64,000 nt of DNA. Source: Rhizobiales bacterium CCH3-A5. Lineage in GTDB: Bacteria; Pseudomonadota; Alphaproteobacteria; Rhizobiales; Beijerinckiaceae. Made by a program: the position numbers and the translations under genes. This document shows positions 16,571 through 27,308 of the stretch, in pieces (within the stretch, counting starts at the first letter, position 1; each line of letters opens with the position of its first letter). The stretch lies in the NCBI GenBank assembly GCA_001556025.1, contig LSIB01000044.1, forward strand, positions 1 through 64,000, given 5' to 3'. The notes beneath the pieces were generated by a model, which was not told the DNA's origin, did not search any database, and saw only the letters and a list, made by a program, of their open reading frames with translations.

Positions 16571-16595
16571 AACGTCGATCCCAAGCATAGGTTCC
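16571..16595 (-). promoter_or_regulatory. EcfG-type promoter of the 92-residue protein gene (exact match)
   Basis: Minus-strand GGAAC at 16595-16591, 16-base spacer, CGTT at 16574-16571, with about 50 bases of leader to the ATG at 16517. Confidence 0.72.
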
Positions 16596-16662
16596 GTTTC
16601 GGGGCATAGACGCCTTGGAAATGCCGGTTTCGTGAATATCGCCCCGTTTGCGCTGCCGGGGC

Positions 16663-18471
16663 TCAGGTCGCCGCGTCATTGGCGGCCTGCTTCGTCCGGA
16701 ACAGGCGCCACAGGGATTTGCCGAGCCGTCGCGAGGTTAGCTGCGCTCCTGCAAGCCGTTTCTCCAGCGTGATCTTGCGGTCGTGATACTCTTCAAGACC
16801 CGGCCTGTGGCCGACGCTGATCACGGTCGCATGCGCCAGTTCGGCCTCGAGAAGTCCCAGGAGCGAGTTCTGGCTGTCCTCGTCGAGCGCCGAGGTCGCC
16901 TCGTCCATGATGATGATGTCGGGCCGCTGGATGACGAGCCTGGCGAAGGCGACGCGCTGGCGTTCGCCGCCCGAGAGGATGCGATCCCACGCGTCGGTCT
17001 CGTCGAGGCGCCTGGCCATGTAGCCCAGGCCGCAACGCTTCAGCGCGGCGACGATGACCTCGTCCTTCACCGGCAGTTCGGCCTCCGGATAGAGCAGCAC
17101 CGTGCGCAGCGAGCCGATCGGCAGATAGGGTTTCTGCGGCACGAAGGCCATGGACTTGCCGCGGGGTACGGTGATCGAGCCCGAGCCCCAGGGCCAAAGG
17201 CCCGCCAGCGCCCGGATCAGCGTGCTCTTGCCGGTGCCGCTCTCGCCGACGATCAGCACCTTCTCGCCGAGCCCGATCACGGTCGAGGCGTCGGTGATCA
17301 CGGCCCGGCCGTTGCTGTGGGCGATCGAGAGGTTCTCCAGATGGATCGCGCCGTCCTCGCTTTCGCCGAGCTGGATACGGGTGTCGCCTTCCATGATCGT
17401 GCCGAGATCAAGCGCCTCGAGCGCCTCCTGCAATTCATCGACGCGGCTGACGGAGGCGAACCACTCCGCCAGCCTGACGAAATTGTCGACGAACCAGATC
17501 AGCGCCGCCTGCACGGCGCTGAACGCGGCGACGACCTGCATCACTGCGCCGAGCGTCACCTCGCCCGACAGATATTTCGGCGCGATCAGCAGCAGCGGCA
17601 CGATCGGGAAGAGCGCGCCGTTGGTGTTGAGCACCAGCGCGATCACGCCCTGCTGACGGATGACCCTCAGCCATGCGGCGACGACGCGCCCATAGTTTTC
17701 GCCAACCGAGGCGCGCTCGTCCGCGTCGCCTTTGATCAGTGCGATGCTCTCGGCGTTCTCGCGCAAGCGCGTCATCTCGGCCCGGAACTGCGCTTCGGCC
17801 TCGTTCTTGGCCGAAATCTTCCCGACAAGCGGCCGACCGGCGAAATAGGCGGCGAGCGAGGCGATGACGGCGTAAAGAATCGCCGCGAGCGCCATGTAGC
17901 TCGGAATCACGATCGCGACGCCGCCGAGCGTGAACGAGGCCGAGCCCGCGACGTGCCACAGGATCGCGGCGAAAGTCGCGGCTGTGACGGCCGCGCTGAT
18001 CAGCCCGATCGCGAACTCGACCAGCGGCTCGATCGCCAGCCGGACATCGTCGGCGATGCGGTATTCGGGCGCGGTTTGTTCCCTGGCGATGAATTGCAGC
18101 CGATAATAGCGCTGGTCGGCGATCCACCAGCCCGCCAGCCGCCGCGTCATATACTCGCGCCAGCGCGTCTGCAGAAGCATCCGGCTGATCACCAGCGCCG
18201 ATAGTGTCAGCGACGACACGACGACCAGCAGCGGCAGCCAGGCGACCACGCTCCAGACGGTCGCGGCGTTGCGCGTCTCCAGCGCGTCGAAGAACAGCCG
18301 GTTCCAGGTATTGACGCCGACAGCGGTCGCGATCTGCGCGGCGACGAAGGCCAGCACCGTCAGCGTCAGGAACCAGGCCCGCCAGCGCGTCGGCCCGCTC
18401 CAGAACGGCAGGGCGACCGCGAAGAAACGGCGCATCCGCGAGCGCGCCGGGAGGCTTGGCTGGTCGGTCAT
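16663..18471 (-). CDS. SbmA/BacA-like ABC transporter (YddA type), fused permease and ATPase
   Basis: Half-size exporter of 602 residues. The membrane domain of the SbmA/BacA-like type (about 20-360) has some six helices and the segment WRAWFLTLTVLAFVAAQI. A C-terminal ATPase (about 390-575) shows Walker A GESGTGKST, Q loop FVPQKPYLP, signature LSGGERQR, Walker B IIIMDEATSALDE and the H loop VISVGHR. It presumably works as a homodimer in the inner membrane. Relatives (YddA, the peroxisomal ABCD group, BacA-related proteins) handle peptides, very-long-chain fatty acids or cobalamin, so the substrate is open. A possible weak EcfG promoter (18536-18561) lies in the spacer toward the Crp/Fnr gene. 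Confidence 0.88.
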   Translation of the reverse strand: MTDQPSLPARSRMRRFFAVALPFWSGPTRWRAWFLTLTVLAFVAAQIATAVGVNTWNRLFFDALETRNAATVWSVVAWLPLLVVVSSLTLSALVISRMLLQTRWREYMTRRLAGWWIADQRYYRLQFIAREQTAPEYRIADDVRLAIEPLVEFAIGLISAAVTAATFAAILWHVAGSASFTLGGVAIVIPSYMALAAILYAVIASLAAYFAGRPLVGKISAKNEAEAQFRAEMTRLRENAESIALIKGDADERASVGENYGRVVAAWLRVIRQQGVIALVLNTNGALFPIVPLLLIAPKYLSGEVTLGAVMQVVAAFSAVQAALIWFVDNFVRLAEWFASVSRVDELQEALEALDLGTIMEGDTRIQLGESEDGAIHLENLSIAHSNGRAVITDASTVIGLGEKVLIVGESGTGKSTLIRALAGLWPWGSGSITVPRGKSMAFVPQKPYLPIGSLRTVLLYPEAELPVKDEVIVAALKRCGLGYMARRLDETDAWDRILSGGERQRVAFARLVIQRPDIIIMDEATSALDEDSQNSLLGLLEAELAHATVISVGHRPGLEEYHDRKITLEKRLAGAQLTSRRLGKSLWRLFRTKQAANDAAT

Positions 18472-18535
18472 GCGCGCGGGGCTCCAGAAATCATGACGGC
18501 GCGGATCGTGGCGGCGGCGTCAGACGCGCGATCTG

Positions 18536-18561
18536 AACCGCGCAACGCCGCCATAGGTTCC
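18536..18561 (-). promoter_or_regulatory. Weak candidate EcfG promoter for the ABC transporter
   Basis: Minus-strand GGAAC at 18561-18557, 17 bases, GGTT at 18539-18536; the -10 differs at its first base. The remaining spacer (18472-18689) holds no visible gene. Confidence 0.3.
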
Positions 18562-18689
18562 TTCGCAAAGCCCCTGCATGCCAGCATAATGTTGCAATGC
18601 ACAAGTCTCGAGACTACGTCATTTGATCTTGAGCCCGATGCCGGAAGGCTGGCAATCTGCCGGGCGGTTCGGGGGAAGGGCGTCGAGGT

Positions 18690-19445
18690 ATGGCGGTGAG
18701 CGCGAAGGAGAGCCGTCTCGGCGTGCCGTGCCTGGCCTGCCCGCTGCGGCTGAAGCCGGCTTTCAAGGACAAGCCCGACGATGAGGTCCGTTTCATCCAG
18801 GCGATGAAGGTCGATCACCGCCTGGTTCAGGCCGGCGGCGACATCATCCATCCGGGTCAGGAGGACGCCGAACTCTACACGCTCTTCTCCGGCTGGGCTT
18901 TCCGCTACAAGTCGCTGCCGGATGGTCGCCGCCAGATCCTGAACTTCCTGCTTCCCGGAGACCTTGTGGGCTTGCAGGCCTCGCTGCTAAGTGCCGCCCA
19001 GCACGGCATCGAGGCGCTGACCGATGTCGAGCTTTGCGTGTTTCCGCGCAAGCGCGTCTGGGATTTGTTCGTGCGCATGCCGAGCCTGTCCTACGAGATC
19101 GCCTGGCTCGGTTCGCGCGAGGAGAGCCTGATCGACGAGAACCTGACCTCGGTCGGCCAGCGCAGCGCCAGCGAGCGTATCGCCGCCATGGTGATCTCGC
19201 TCTATCGCCGCGCCGATGCGCTCGGCCTCGTGGTCGATGGCAGCTTTGCGTTTCCGTTGTCGCAGCAGCAGCTTGCCGACGCGCTCGGCCTGTCGCTCGT
19301 CCACACCAGCAAGACCTGGTCGCGGCTGCGCCGGGCCGGGCTGTTCTCGATCGCCGGCGGCCGGCTGACGCTCATCAATCCGCGGCTGACGGCGCGGATG
19401 GCCTCGCTCTTCGAGCAGGAATTCCGGCCGCGCCCGCTGATCTGA
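18690..19445 (+). CDS. Crp/Fnr family transcription regulator
   Basis: Regulator of 251 residues. The N-terminal cyclic-nucleotide-binding-like beta barrel (about 25-145) includes LYTLFSGWAFRYKSLPDGRRQI and FLLPGDLVGLQ. A dimer helix follows, and the C-terminal winged helix (about 170-240) has FPLSQQQLADALGLSLVHTSKTWSRLR. The N-terminus carries CLAC (C14, C17), a reduced version of the FNR iron-sulfur cysteine cluster; four cysteines in the FNR pattern are not present, so an oxygen-sensing cluster is uncertain. It is divergent from the ABC transporter. Targets cannot be read from the window. Confidence 0.88.
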   Translation: MAVSAKESRLGVPCLACPLRLKPAFKDKPDDEVRFIQAMKVDHRLVQAGGDIIHPGQEDAELYTLFSGWAFRYKSLPDGRRQILNFLLPGDLVGLQASLLSAAQHGIEALTDVELCVFPRKRVWDLFVRMPSLSYEIAWLGSREESLIDENLTSVGQRSASERIAAMVISLYRRADALGLVVDGSFAFPLSQQQLADALGLSLVHTSKTWSRLRRAGLFSIAGGRLTLINPRLTARMASLFEQEFRPRPLI

Positions 19446-19487
19446 CGCGCAGGCGCGCATTCGCTGAGGAATTGACCGGACCTGCAA

Positions 19488-19512
19488 GGAACTTACTGGA
19501 CCTGAAAGCGTC
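19488..19512 (+). promoter_or_regulatory. Weak candidate EcfG promoter for the methyltransferase gene
   Basis: GGAAC 19488-19492, 16 bases, CGTC 19509-19512, one mismatch in the -10. It lies 76 bases before the ATG at 19589. Confidence 0.3.
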
Positions 19513-19588
19513 TTGACCCCATATGACAGGTCGGTAACGTCATGTTTCCGTCATTGTTGCTGCCCGTCGCAGCAGCGTCAGGGGTCAG

Positions 19589-20395
19589 ATGTCTCAACTT
19601 GTCCGGCAGGGGCGCGCGCGCCCGCTCTCGCTCTCGGCGCGGATTGGCCAGTCCAGCATGGCCACGCGCATCGAGGACGAGGTGCGCGTCACTGCGGCTG
19701 ACCTCGTCGACAGCGTCGCCGAGGTCAGGCTGAAGGTCGCGGCCGTGCGCTACAAGGTCGAGGACGAGGTCCGCCATACGGCGGGCCGCCTCAAGACGCG
19801 CGTCAGCAAGGCTGCGGGCGAGGCGAAGAACAAGCTCGGCGACGAGGCCCGCTTCATCCGCTCCTGGCTCGACGCGCCGATGCGCACCGGCTCGGTGACG
19901 CCCTCGGGGCCGGCCCTTGCGCGCCGCATGGCGTCCTTCGTGGATCCCGACATTCCGGGCCCGGTGATCGAGATCGGCCCGGGTACCGGCCCGGTCACGG
20001 AAGCGCTCGTCGAGCGCGGCATCGACGAGGCGCGCCTGATCCTGGTCGAATACAGCGCTGAATTCTGCACGTTGCTGCGCCAGCGCTTTCCGCGCGCCAT
20101 CGTGATCCAGGGCGATGCCTATGCCCTGTCGACGACCTTGGCCGGTCATCTCGAAGGCAAGGCGGTCGCCGTCGTGTCCAGCCTGCCGCTGTTCTCTCGG
20201 CCGCCCGCGATGCGCAGCGCCTTCGCCCGCGACGCCTTCACCCTGCTGGTCGAGGGCGCGCCGCTGATCCAGTTCACCTATTCGGTGATCTCGCCGGTGC
20301 CGCGCAAGGGCTCGGGGCTGAAGGCCTTCGTCTCCGACTGGGTCCTGCGCAACATCCCGCCGGCTCGCGTCTGGGTCTACCGTCGCGCGAACTGA
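19589..20395 (+). CDS. PmtA-like phospholipid N-methyltransferase with a helical N-terminal extension
   Basis: Protein of 268 residues. The C-terminal 175 form a class I SAM-dependent methyltransferase: motif I VIEIGPGTGPVTEALVERG, then a Glu in LVEYSAEF, GDAYAL and SSLPLFSRP. The opening WLDAPMRTGSVTPSGPALAR is characteristic of rhizobial PmtA (phosphatidylethanolamine to phosphatidylcholine) and close relatives. The first about 90 residues are unusual, a charged alanine/valine-rich helix (EDEVRVTAADLVDSVAEVRL, KVEDEVRHTAGRLK) reminiscent of DUF883 stalks. An ATG at 19658 would remove the first 23 residues but not the helix. PmtA function is inferred; a ribosomal RNA dimethylase-like activity is a less likely alternative. 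Confidence 0.75.
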   Translation: MSQLVRQGRARPLSLSARIGQSSMATRIEDEVRVTAADLVDSVAEVRLKVAAVRYKVEDEVRHTAGRLKTRVSKAAGEAKNKLGDEARFIRSWLDAPMRTGSVTPSGPALARRMASFVDPDIPGPVIEIGPGTGPVTEALVERGIDEARLILVEYSAEFCTLLRQRFPRAIVIQGDAYALSTTLAGHLEGKAVAVVSSLPLFSRPPAMRSAFARDAFTLLVEGAPLIQFTYSVISPVPRKGSGLKAFVSDWVLRNIPPARVWVYRRAN

Positions 20396-20489
20396 AGCCG
20401 GGCTTTGCTCGCAAGCGCATGTCAGAACGCCTCTGCGCTGTCTCTCGCATCGCATTGACGCAGCGCTGCTTTCCATAACGAATCGCCAA

Positions 20490-20515
20490 GGAACAGAATC
20501 GTCGGGCCGGGCGTC
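20490..20515 (+). promoter_or_regulatory. Weak candidate EcfG promoter for the frameshifted membrane-protein gene
   Basis: GGAAC 20490-20494, 17 bases, CGTC 20512-20515; one mismatch in the -10. It lies 26 bases before the ATG at 20542. Confidence 0.3.
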
Positions 20516-20541
20516 TACCAGCATCAACTCTGGAGACCGAC

Positions 20542-21473
20542 ATGGCCGATACCTACACCCCCCGCTCGCTCGGCGACGCCGATGCGCCGCATCTTTCGCC
20601 CGCCCTGCCGTCCGAGGACGCGCGCACTGTTCTGTTGAATCAGATTTCGTGGGGTGCGGTTCTGGCCGGCGTCGCGGTCGCGCTGGTTCTGAACATTCTG
20701 CTCAACCTGCTTGGCGTCGGGATGGGTGCTGCGACCCTCAACCCCGTCTCCGGCGACAACCCGACAGCCGCTTCGTTCTCGATCGGTGCGGCCGCATGGT
20801 GGACCGTGGCAGGCCTGCTCTCCTCGCTCGCGGGCGGCTATGTCGCAGGTCGTCTGGCCGGAAAGCCTGTCGAAAGCACGGCCGGCTGGCATGGGCTGAT
20901 CTCGTGGGCGATGACGACGATCGTGATCTTCTATCTTCTGACCACCGCCGTCGGCAGCATCGTCGGGGGGCCTATGCCGGCCTCAGCAGCGCCGTGGGCG
21001 GCCTTGGCCGTGGCGCTGCAACCGTTGCCCAGAGCGCGGTGCCGGCGCTCTCGCAGGCGACCGACCCGTTCGCCTCGATCGAGCGCTCGGTGCGCGACGC
21101 GACGGGGGGCAATGATCCCGCCGCATTGCGCGACACGGCCGTCTCTGCGATGCGCGCCGCGATGACGGGAGACGCGGCCCAGCAACAGGAGGCGCGCGAG
21201 CGCGCCGCACAGGCGCTGGCCCGGGCGCAGAATGTCTCGATCGAGGAGGCCCGCACCCGCGTCGCTCAGTATGAGGCGCAGTATCGCCAGACCGTGGAAG
21301 AGGCCAAGCGTCAGGCCTCGCAGGCTGCCGAGATCACCGCCAAGGCGGTTTCGCGCGGCTCGCTTTTGGCCGTGATCGCGCTGGCGCTCGGCGCCATGGC
21401 GGCCTGGTTCGGCGGCCGTCGTGGCGCCGTCGATCCCACGCTGACCTCGGGACGCCTACGCGCGTCGATCTGA
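20542..21473 (+). pseudogene. Membrane protein gene split by a frameshift in a G6 run
   Basis: The first frame from the ATG at 20542 codes three hydrophobic segments (about residues 34-62, 78-98, 118-140) and loses protein-like character after VGSIVGG. From the six G at 20965-20970 the next frame continues naturally (AYAGLSSAVGGLGRGA), through a long alanine/glutamine-rich helix (QQQEARERAAQALARAQNV) to a final membrane helix (LLAVIALALGAMAAW) and TGA at 21473. One extra G, or a -1 slip on the G run, would give one protein of about 310 residues. No known family is recognised. A sequencing or assembly error, a real mutation, and programmed slippage are all possible. Alone, the first frame would end at 21165. 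Confidence 0.7.
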
Positions 21474-21503
21474 GATCGGCGGATCGCACTGACCGGCATC
21501 CGA

Positions 21504-21534
21504 CGACCCCGGCCTCGCGCCGGGGTCGCTTGTT
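21504..21534 (+). terminator. Rho-independent terminator after the frameshifted gene
   Basis: Perfect 10-bp stem, CGACCCCGGC (21504-21513) with GCCGGGGTCG (21519-21528), followed by CTTGTTT. It lies 30 bases past the stop at 21473. Confidence 0.65.
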
Positions 21535-21610
21535 TCTGCACCGACCCGCTTGACCCGGCGGGAGCGAGGCCGTCCTCTTGCCGCCATACGCGGCGAGAGG
21601 ACTTCTGGAA

Positions 21611-22543
21611 GTGACCGATATCGCGCGGCTCGTCCGCGACATCGCCGATGCGATGGCCGTGGCTCCCGAGCGCGGCGAGGTCGCGACCTATATCCCGCCG
21701 CTCGCGAAGGTCGATCCCGGCCGCTTCGGCATCTGCGTCGTTCTGGCGGACGGGACGGCCCATGCCGCCGGCGACGCCGACGAACCCTTCTCGATCCAGA
21801 GCGTCTCGAAGGTTTTCGCGTTGACGCAGGCACTTGGCAAGATCGGCGACACGCTCTGGCGGCGCGTAGGCCGGGAGCCGTCGGGCACGGCCTTCAACTC
21901 CATCGTCCAGCTCGAGCGCGAGCAGGGCATTCCGCGCAATCCCTTCATCAACGCCGGTGCGCTCGTCGTCGCCGACGTCAACCTCGCCGGCCACGAGCCG
22001 CGCGTCGCCATCGGCGAGCTTCTGCGCTTCGTGCGCTATCTCGCCGACGACGATGCGATCACCATCGACGAACATGTCGCCCGCGCCGAGCAGCAGACGG
22101 GCTTCCGTAACGTCGCGCTGGCGAATTACATGAAGTCGTTCGGCAACATTCAGCACCCGCCGGAACTGACGCTCGGCGTCTATTTCCACCAATGCGCCAT
22201 CGCCATGAGCTGCCGCCAACTCGCCATGGCCGGGCGCTACCTGATGCATGGCGGGCTGCTGGAGCCGGGCGGCCCGCGCGTTGTCTCGGGCCAACGAGCG
22301 CGCCGCATCAACGCGCTGATGCTGACCTGCGGCCACTACGACGCCTCGGGCGATTTCGCCTTCAAGGTTGGTTTGCCGGGAAAATCCGGCGTCGGCGGCG
22401 GCATCCTCGCGATTGCGCCGGGGAAAGCATCGATAGCGGTCTGGTCCCCGGGGCTGAACGCCAACGGCAACTCGATGCTGGGCACGCAGGCGCTGGAGCG
22501 TCTGGCCGAGGCGACGGGGTGGTCGGTCTTCGGCTCCGGCTGA
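21611..22543 (+). CDS. glsA: Glutaminase A
   Basis: Hydrolyses glutamine to glutamate and ammonia; in bacteria it also supports acid resistance. The beta-lactamase-like serine-dependent family is clear from [11 protein letters not shown] (catalytic Ser-x-x-Lys), [46 protein letters not shown] and the GKSGVGGGI loop. Product is 310 residues from the GTG at 21611, the usual family length; a TTG at 21578 would add 11 residues. AGAGGA lies about 10 bases upstream of the GTG. It is convergent with gyrB. Confidence 0.93.
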   Translation: MTDIARLVRDIADAMAVAPERGEVATYIPPLAKVDPGRFGICVVLADGTAHAAGDADEPFSIQSVSKVFALTQALGKIGDTLWRRVGREPSGTAFNSIVQLEREQGIPRNPFINAGALVVADVNLAGHEPRVAIGELLRFVRYLADDDAITIDEHVARAEQQTGFRNVALANYMKSFGNIQHPPELTLGVYFHQCAIAMSCRQLAMAGRYLMHGGLLEPGGPRVVSGQRARRINALMLTCGHYDASGDFAFKVGLPGKSGVGGGILAIAPGKASIAVWSPGLNANGNSMLGTQALERLAEATGWSVFGSG

Positions 22544-22576
22544 TCGGCTGGAGCGAGTCCGGAGCCCCGGCCGCTT

Positions 22577-25051
<2,475 letters not shown>

Positions 25052-25150
25052 TCACGAATATAGACGTTCAGTGCGGCTTTTTCACGCGCATGCGCGTGCG
25101 TGCGCGAGGCCGTGCGGTTTCGACTGCAAACCCCTTTGCGGACTGCGCTT

Positions 25151-26317
25151 TCAGCGCCGCTCGAAATCCCGATGGACATCATGGGTGACGATGCCTTCGC
25201 CGTCCGGCGGTATCACCAGCCAGTCCTTGCGGGTCAGCGTCTGGCGGGTGTCTTCATAGCCGGAATGCCAGTGCTCCTTCATCGAGGTGCGCGAGAACTC
25301 GTGGTCCTTGGCATGGCTCTCATAGGATTTTTGCTGGTAGATCAGTTGCAGGATGGTGTGCTCCGGGATCAGCGCCAGCGCGTCGCGCAGGCTGCGGTCC
25401 TCCTCGCTCAGGCTGGCGTCGGGAATATGCGTCAGCGCCCTGTGCGCCTGCTTCTTCCAGCCCTGCAATTGCTGAAAAAGGTCGGTCGTGTAGCGCGTGC
25501 GCGAGGAGTACATGATGTCCTTGTGCCGTCCCATCACGTCCTGCATCGTGCGCGGCATCGGGCCGCGTGACGAGAACAGGTCGACCTGGAAGATCAGCGA
25601 GTTGAGCGTGTCCTCCTGGTTGAGCAGGTGCTGGAGCGGCGTGTTGGAGACGATGCCGCCATCCCAGTAATGCTCGGTGCCGATCTGCACGGTCGGGAAG
25701 GCCGGCGGCAGCGCGCCAGAGGCCATCACATGCTCGGGCGTGATCGCCTCCAGCGTATTGTCGAAATAGACGAAATTGCCCGACAGCGCGTTGACCGCGC
25801 CGACCGAGAAATGCACCGCCTTGGTGTTGATCAGGTCGAAATCGACCAGTTCCAACAGCGTCTCGCGAAGAGGAGAAGTGTCGTAGAAGCTCGTCGCGTC
25901 GGGCGCGCCGGCCGGCGCGAGCCAGGCGCTGGTGCGACGCGGCTCGAAGAAACCGGGCTGGCCTAGGATCGTGGTCAGAAGTGAGGACGTCGCGTTGCGG
26001 GCCTGGCGGAAGACGTCGCCCTCCGGTGTGAACCACCAGACCTTGCGGTCGGTGATGCGGTTCCAGAAGGTCTCCAGCCGCTCCAGCCTGCGCTCGCGCG
26101 GATTGCCGGCGATGATCGCCGAGTTGATCGCGCCGATCGAGACCCCGGAGACCCAGTCGGGCTCGATATCGGCCTCGTGCAGCGCCTGGTAGACGCCGGC
26201 CTGGTAGGCTCCGAGTGCGCCGCCGCCCTGCAGCACGAGCGCGACCCGGTCGCAGCGTTCGGGACGCCAGCCGAGATAGCGGCTTTCCGCGAGATCGAGG
26301 CCTATGGACGCGTTCAT
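25151..26317 (-). CDS. Patatin-like phospholipase (DUF3734-containing)
   Basis: Serine acyl hydrolase of 388 residues. The patatin fold (about 25-235) has the oxyanion glycine loop LVLQGGGALGAYQAG, the nucleophile S60 in GVSIG and the catalytic Asp D219 in YWDGGIVSN. The C-terminal third (about 260-380) matches the DUF3734 extension common in Rhizobiales (LIYQQKSYESHAKDHEFSR). It is divergent from bdhA-adc. Patatin/DUF3734 proteins adjacent to 3-hydroxybutyrate dehydrogenase may act on polyhydroxybutyrate or on lipids; the context favours a role in carbon-store turnover, but this is an inference. Confidence 0.88.
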   Translation of the reverse strand: MNASIGLDLAESRYLGWRPERCDRVALVLQGGGALGAYQAGVYQALHEADIEPDWVSGVSIGAINSAIIAGNPRERRLERLETFWNRITDRKVWWFTPEGDVFRQARNATSSLLTTILGQPGFFEPRRTSAWLAPAGAPDATSFYDTSPLRETLLELVDFDLINTKAVHFSVGAVNALSGNFVYFDNTLEAITPEHVMASGALPPAFPTVQIGTEHYWDGGIVSNTPLQHLLNQEDTLNSLIFQVDLFSSRGPMPRTMQDVMGRHKDIMYSSRTRYTTDLFQQLQGWKKQAHRALTHIPDASLSEEDRSLRDALALIPEHTILQLIYQQKSYESHAKDHEFSRTSMKEHWHSGYEDTRQTLTRKDWLVIPPDGEGIVTHDVHRDFERR

Positions 26318-26512
26318 GCTGCAGCGCTCCTCGAAACAACGGCAAGAAAACGCTTATTTCTGCGTGTTTTCCGGTGACACCCGTATGACGTCGCGGTCTC
26401 TTGCTGCGATGCGTCATCGCCATGTCAGGCAAGGGTCATCGCTCTGTCAGCATGCTGGCTCAGCACTTGCTGCAACGGGGCGTTCCGCGCGTCGGTTCGG
26501 GAGTAGATCGGG

Positions 26513-27295
26513 ATGTTGCAAGGCAAGACGGCCGTCGTCACGGGCTCGACCTCCGGCATCGGGCTCGCCATTGCGCGCGCTTATGCCAGCGAGGGCGCCA
26601 ACATCGTCATCAACGGCTTCGGCAAGCCAGACGAGATCGAAGCCGAGCGCGCCGGCATCGAGGCCGATTTCGGCGTGATCGCCCGCTACAGCTCCGCCGA
26701 CATGGCCCATGGCGGCGCGATCGCGGCCATGATCGAACAGGCCGAGAGCGAGTTCGGCTCGGTCGATATTCTGGTCAACAACGCCGGCATCCAGTTCGTC
26801 TCGGCCATCGAGGAGTTCCCGGTCGAGAAATGGGACGCGATCATCGCGATCAATCTCTCGGCTGCCTTCCATTCGATCCGTGCCGCGCTGCCGGGCATGA
26901 AAGCGCGGAAGTTCGGCCGCATCATCAATACGGCCTCCGCGCATGCGCTGGTCGCCTCGCCGTTCAAGTCGGCTTACGTCGCCGCCAAGCACGGCATCGC
27001 CGGCCTGACCAAGACGGTGGCGCTGGAAGCCGCGACCTTCGGCGTGACGGTCAACGCCATCTGCCCCGGCTATGTCTGGACACCATTGGTCGAGAAGCAG
27101 GTTCCCGAGACCATGGCGGCGCGCGGGCTCACCAGGGAACAGGTCATCGAGGACGTGCTGCTGCACGCCCAGCCGACCAAGCAGTTCGTCACATCCGAAG
27201 AGGTGGCGGCGCTGGCGGTGTTTCTGGCCTCGGACGCCGCGAAGTCGATCACCGGGGTGATCCTGCCGATCGATGGCGGCTGGACCGCGCAGTGA
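26513..27295 (+). CDS. bdhA: 3-hydroxybutyrate dehydrogenase
   Basis: Short-chain dehydrogenase of 260 residues that interconverts D-3-hydroxybutyrate and acetoacetate with NAD. The cofactor motif TGSTSGIG (10-17), NNAG (89-92) and the catalytic S142, Y155 and K159 are all present. LLHAQPTKQFVTSEEV and the ending GVILPIDGGWTAQ are typical of BdhA. It is 13 bases upstream of the acetoacetate decarboxylase gene, forming an operon that takes hydroxybutyrate to acetone and CO2 or balances the ketone-body pool during PHB use. Confidence 0.9.
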   Translation: MLQGKTAVVTGSTSGIGLAIARAYASEGANIVINGFGKPDEIEAERAGIEADFGVIARYSSADMAHGGAIAAMIEQAESEFGSVDILVNNAGIQFVSAIEEFPVEKWDAIIAINLSAAFHSIRAALPGMKARKFGRIINTASAHALVASPFKSAYVAAKHGIAGLTKTVALEAATFGVTVNAICPGYVWTPLVEKQVPETMAARGLTREQVIEDVLLHAQPTKQFVTSEEVAALAVFLASDAAKSITGVILPIDGGWTAQ

Positions 27296-27308
27296 CGGGA
27301 GAAGCGCC

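Noticed and set aside
26482..26486. Minus-strand GGAAC upstream of the patatin gene
   Set aside because: The only CGTT lies five bases away, far too close for a promoter.
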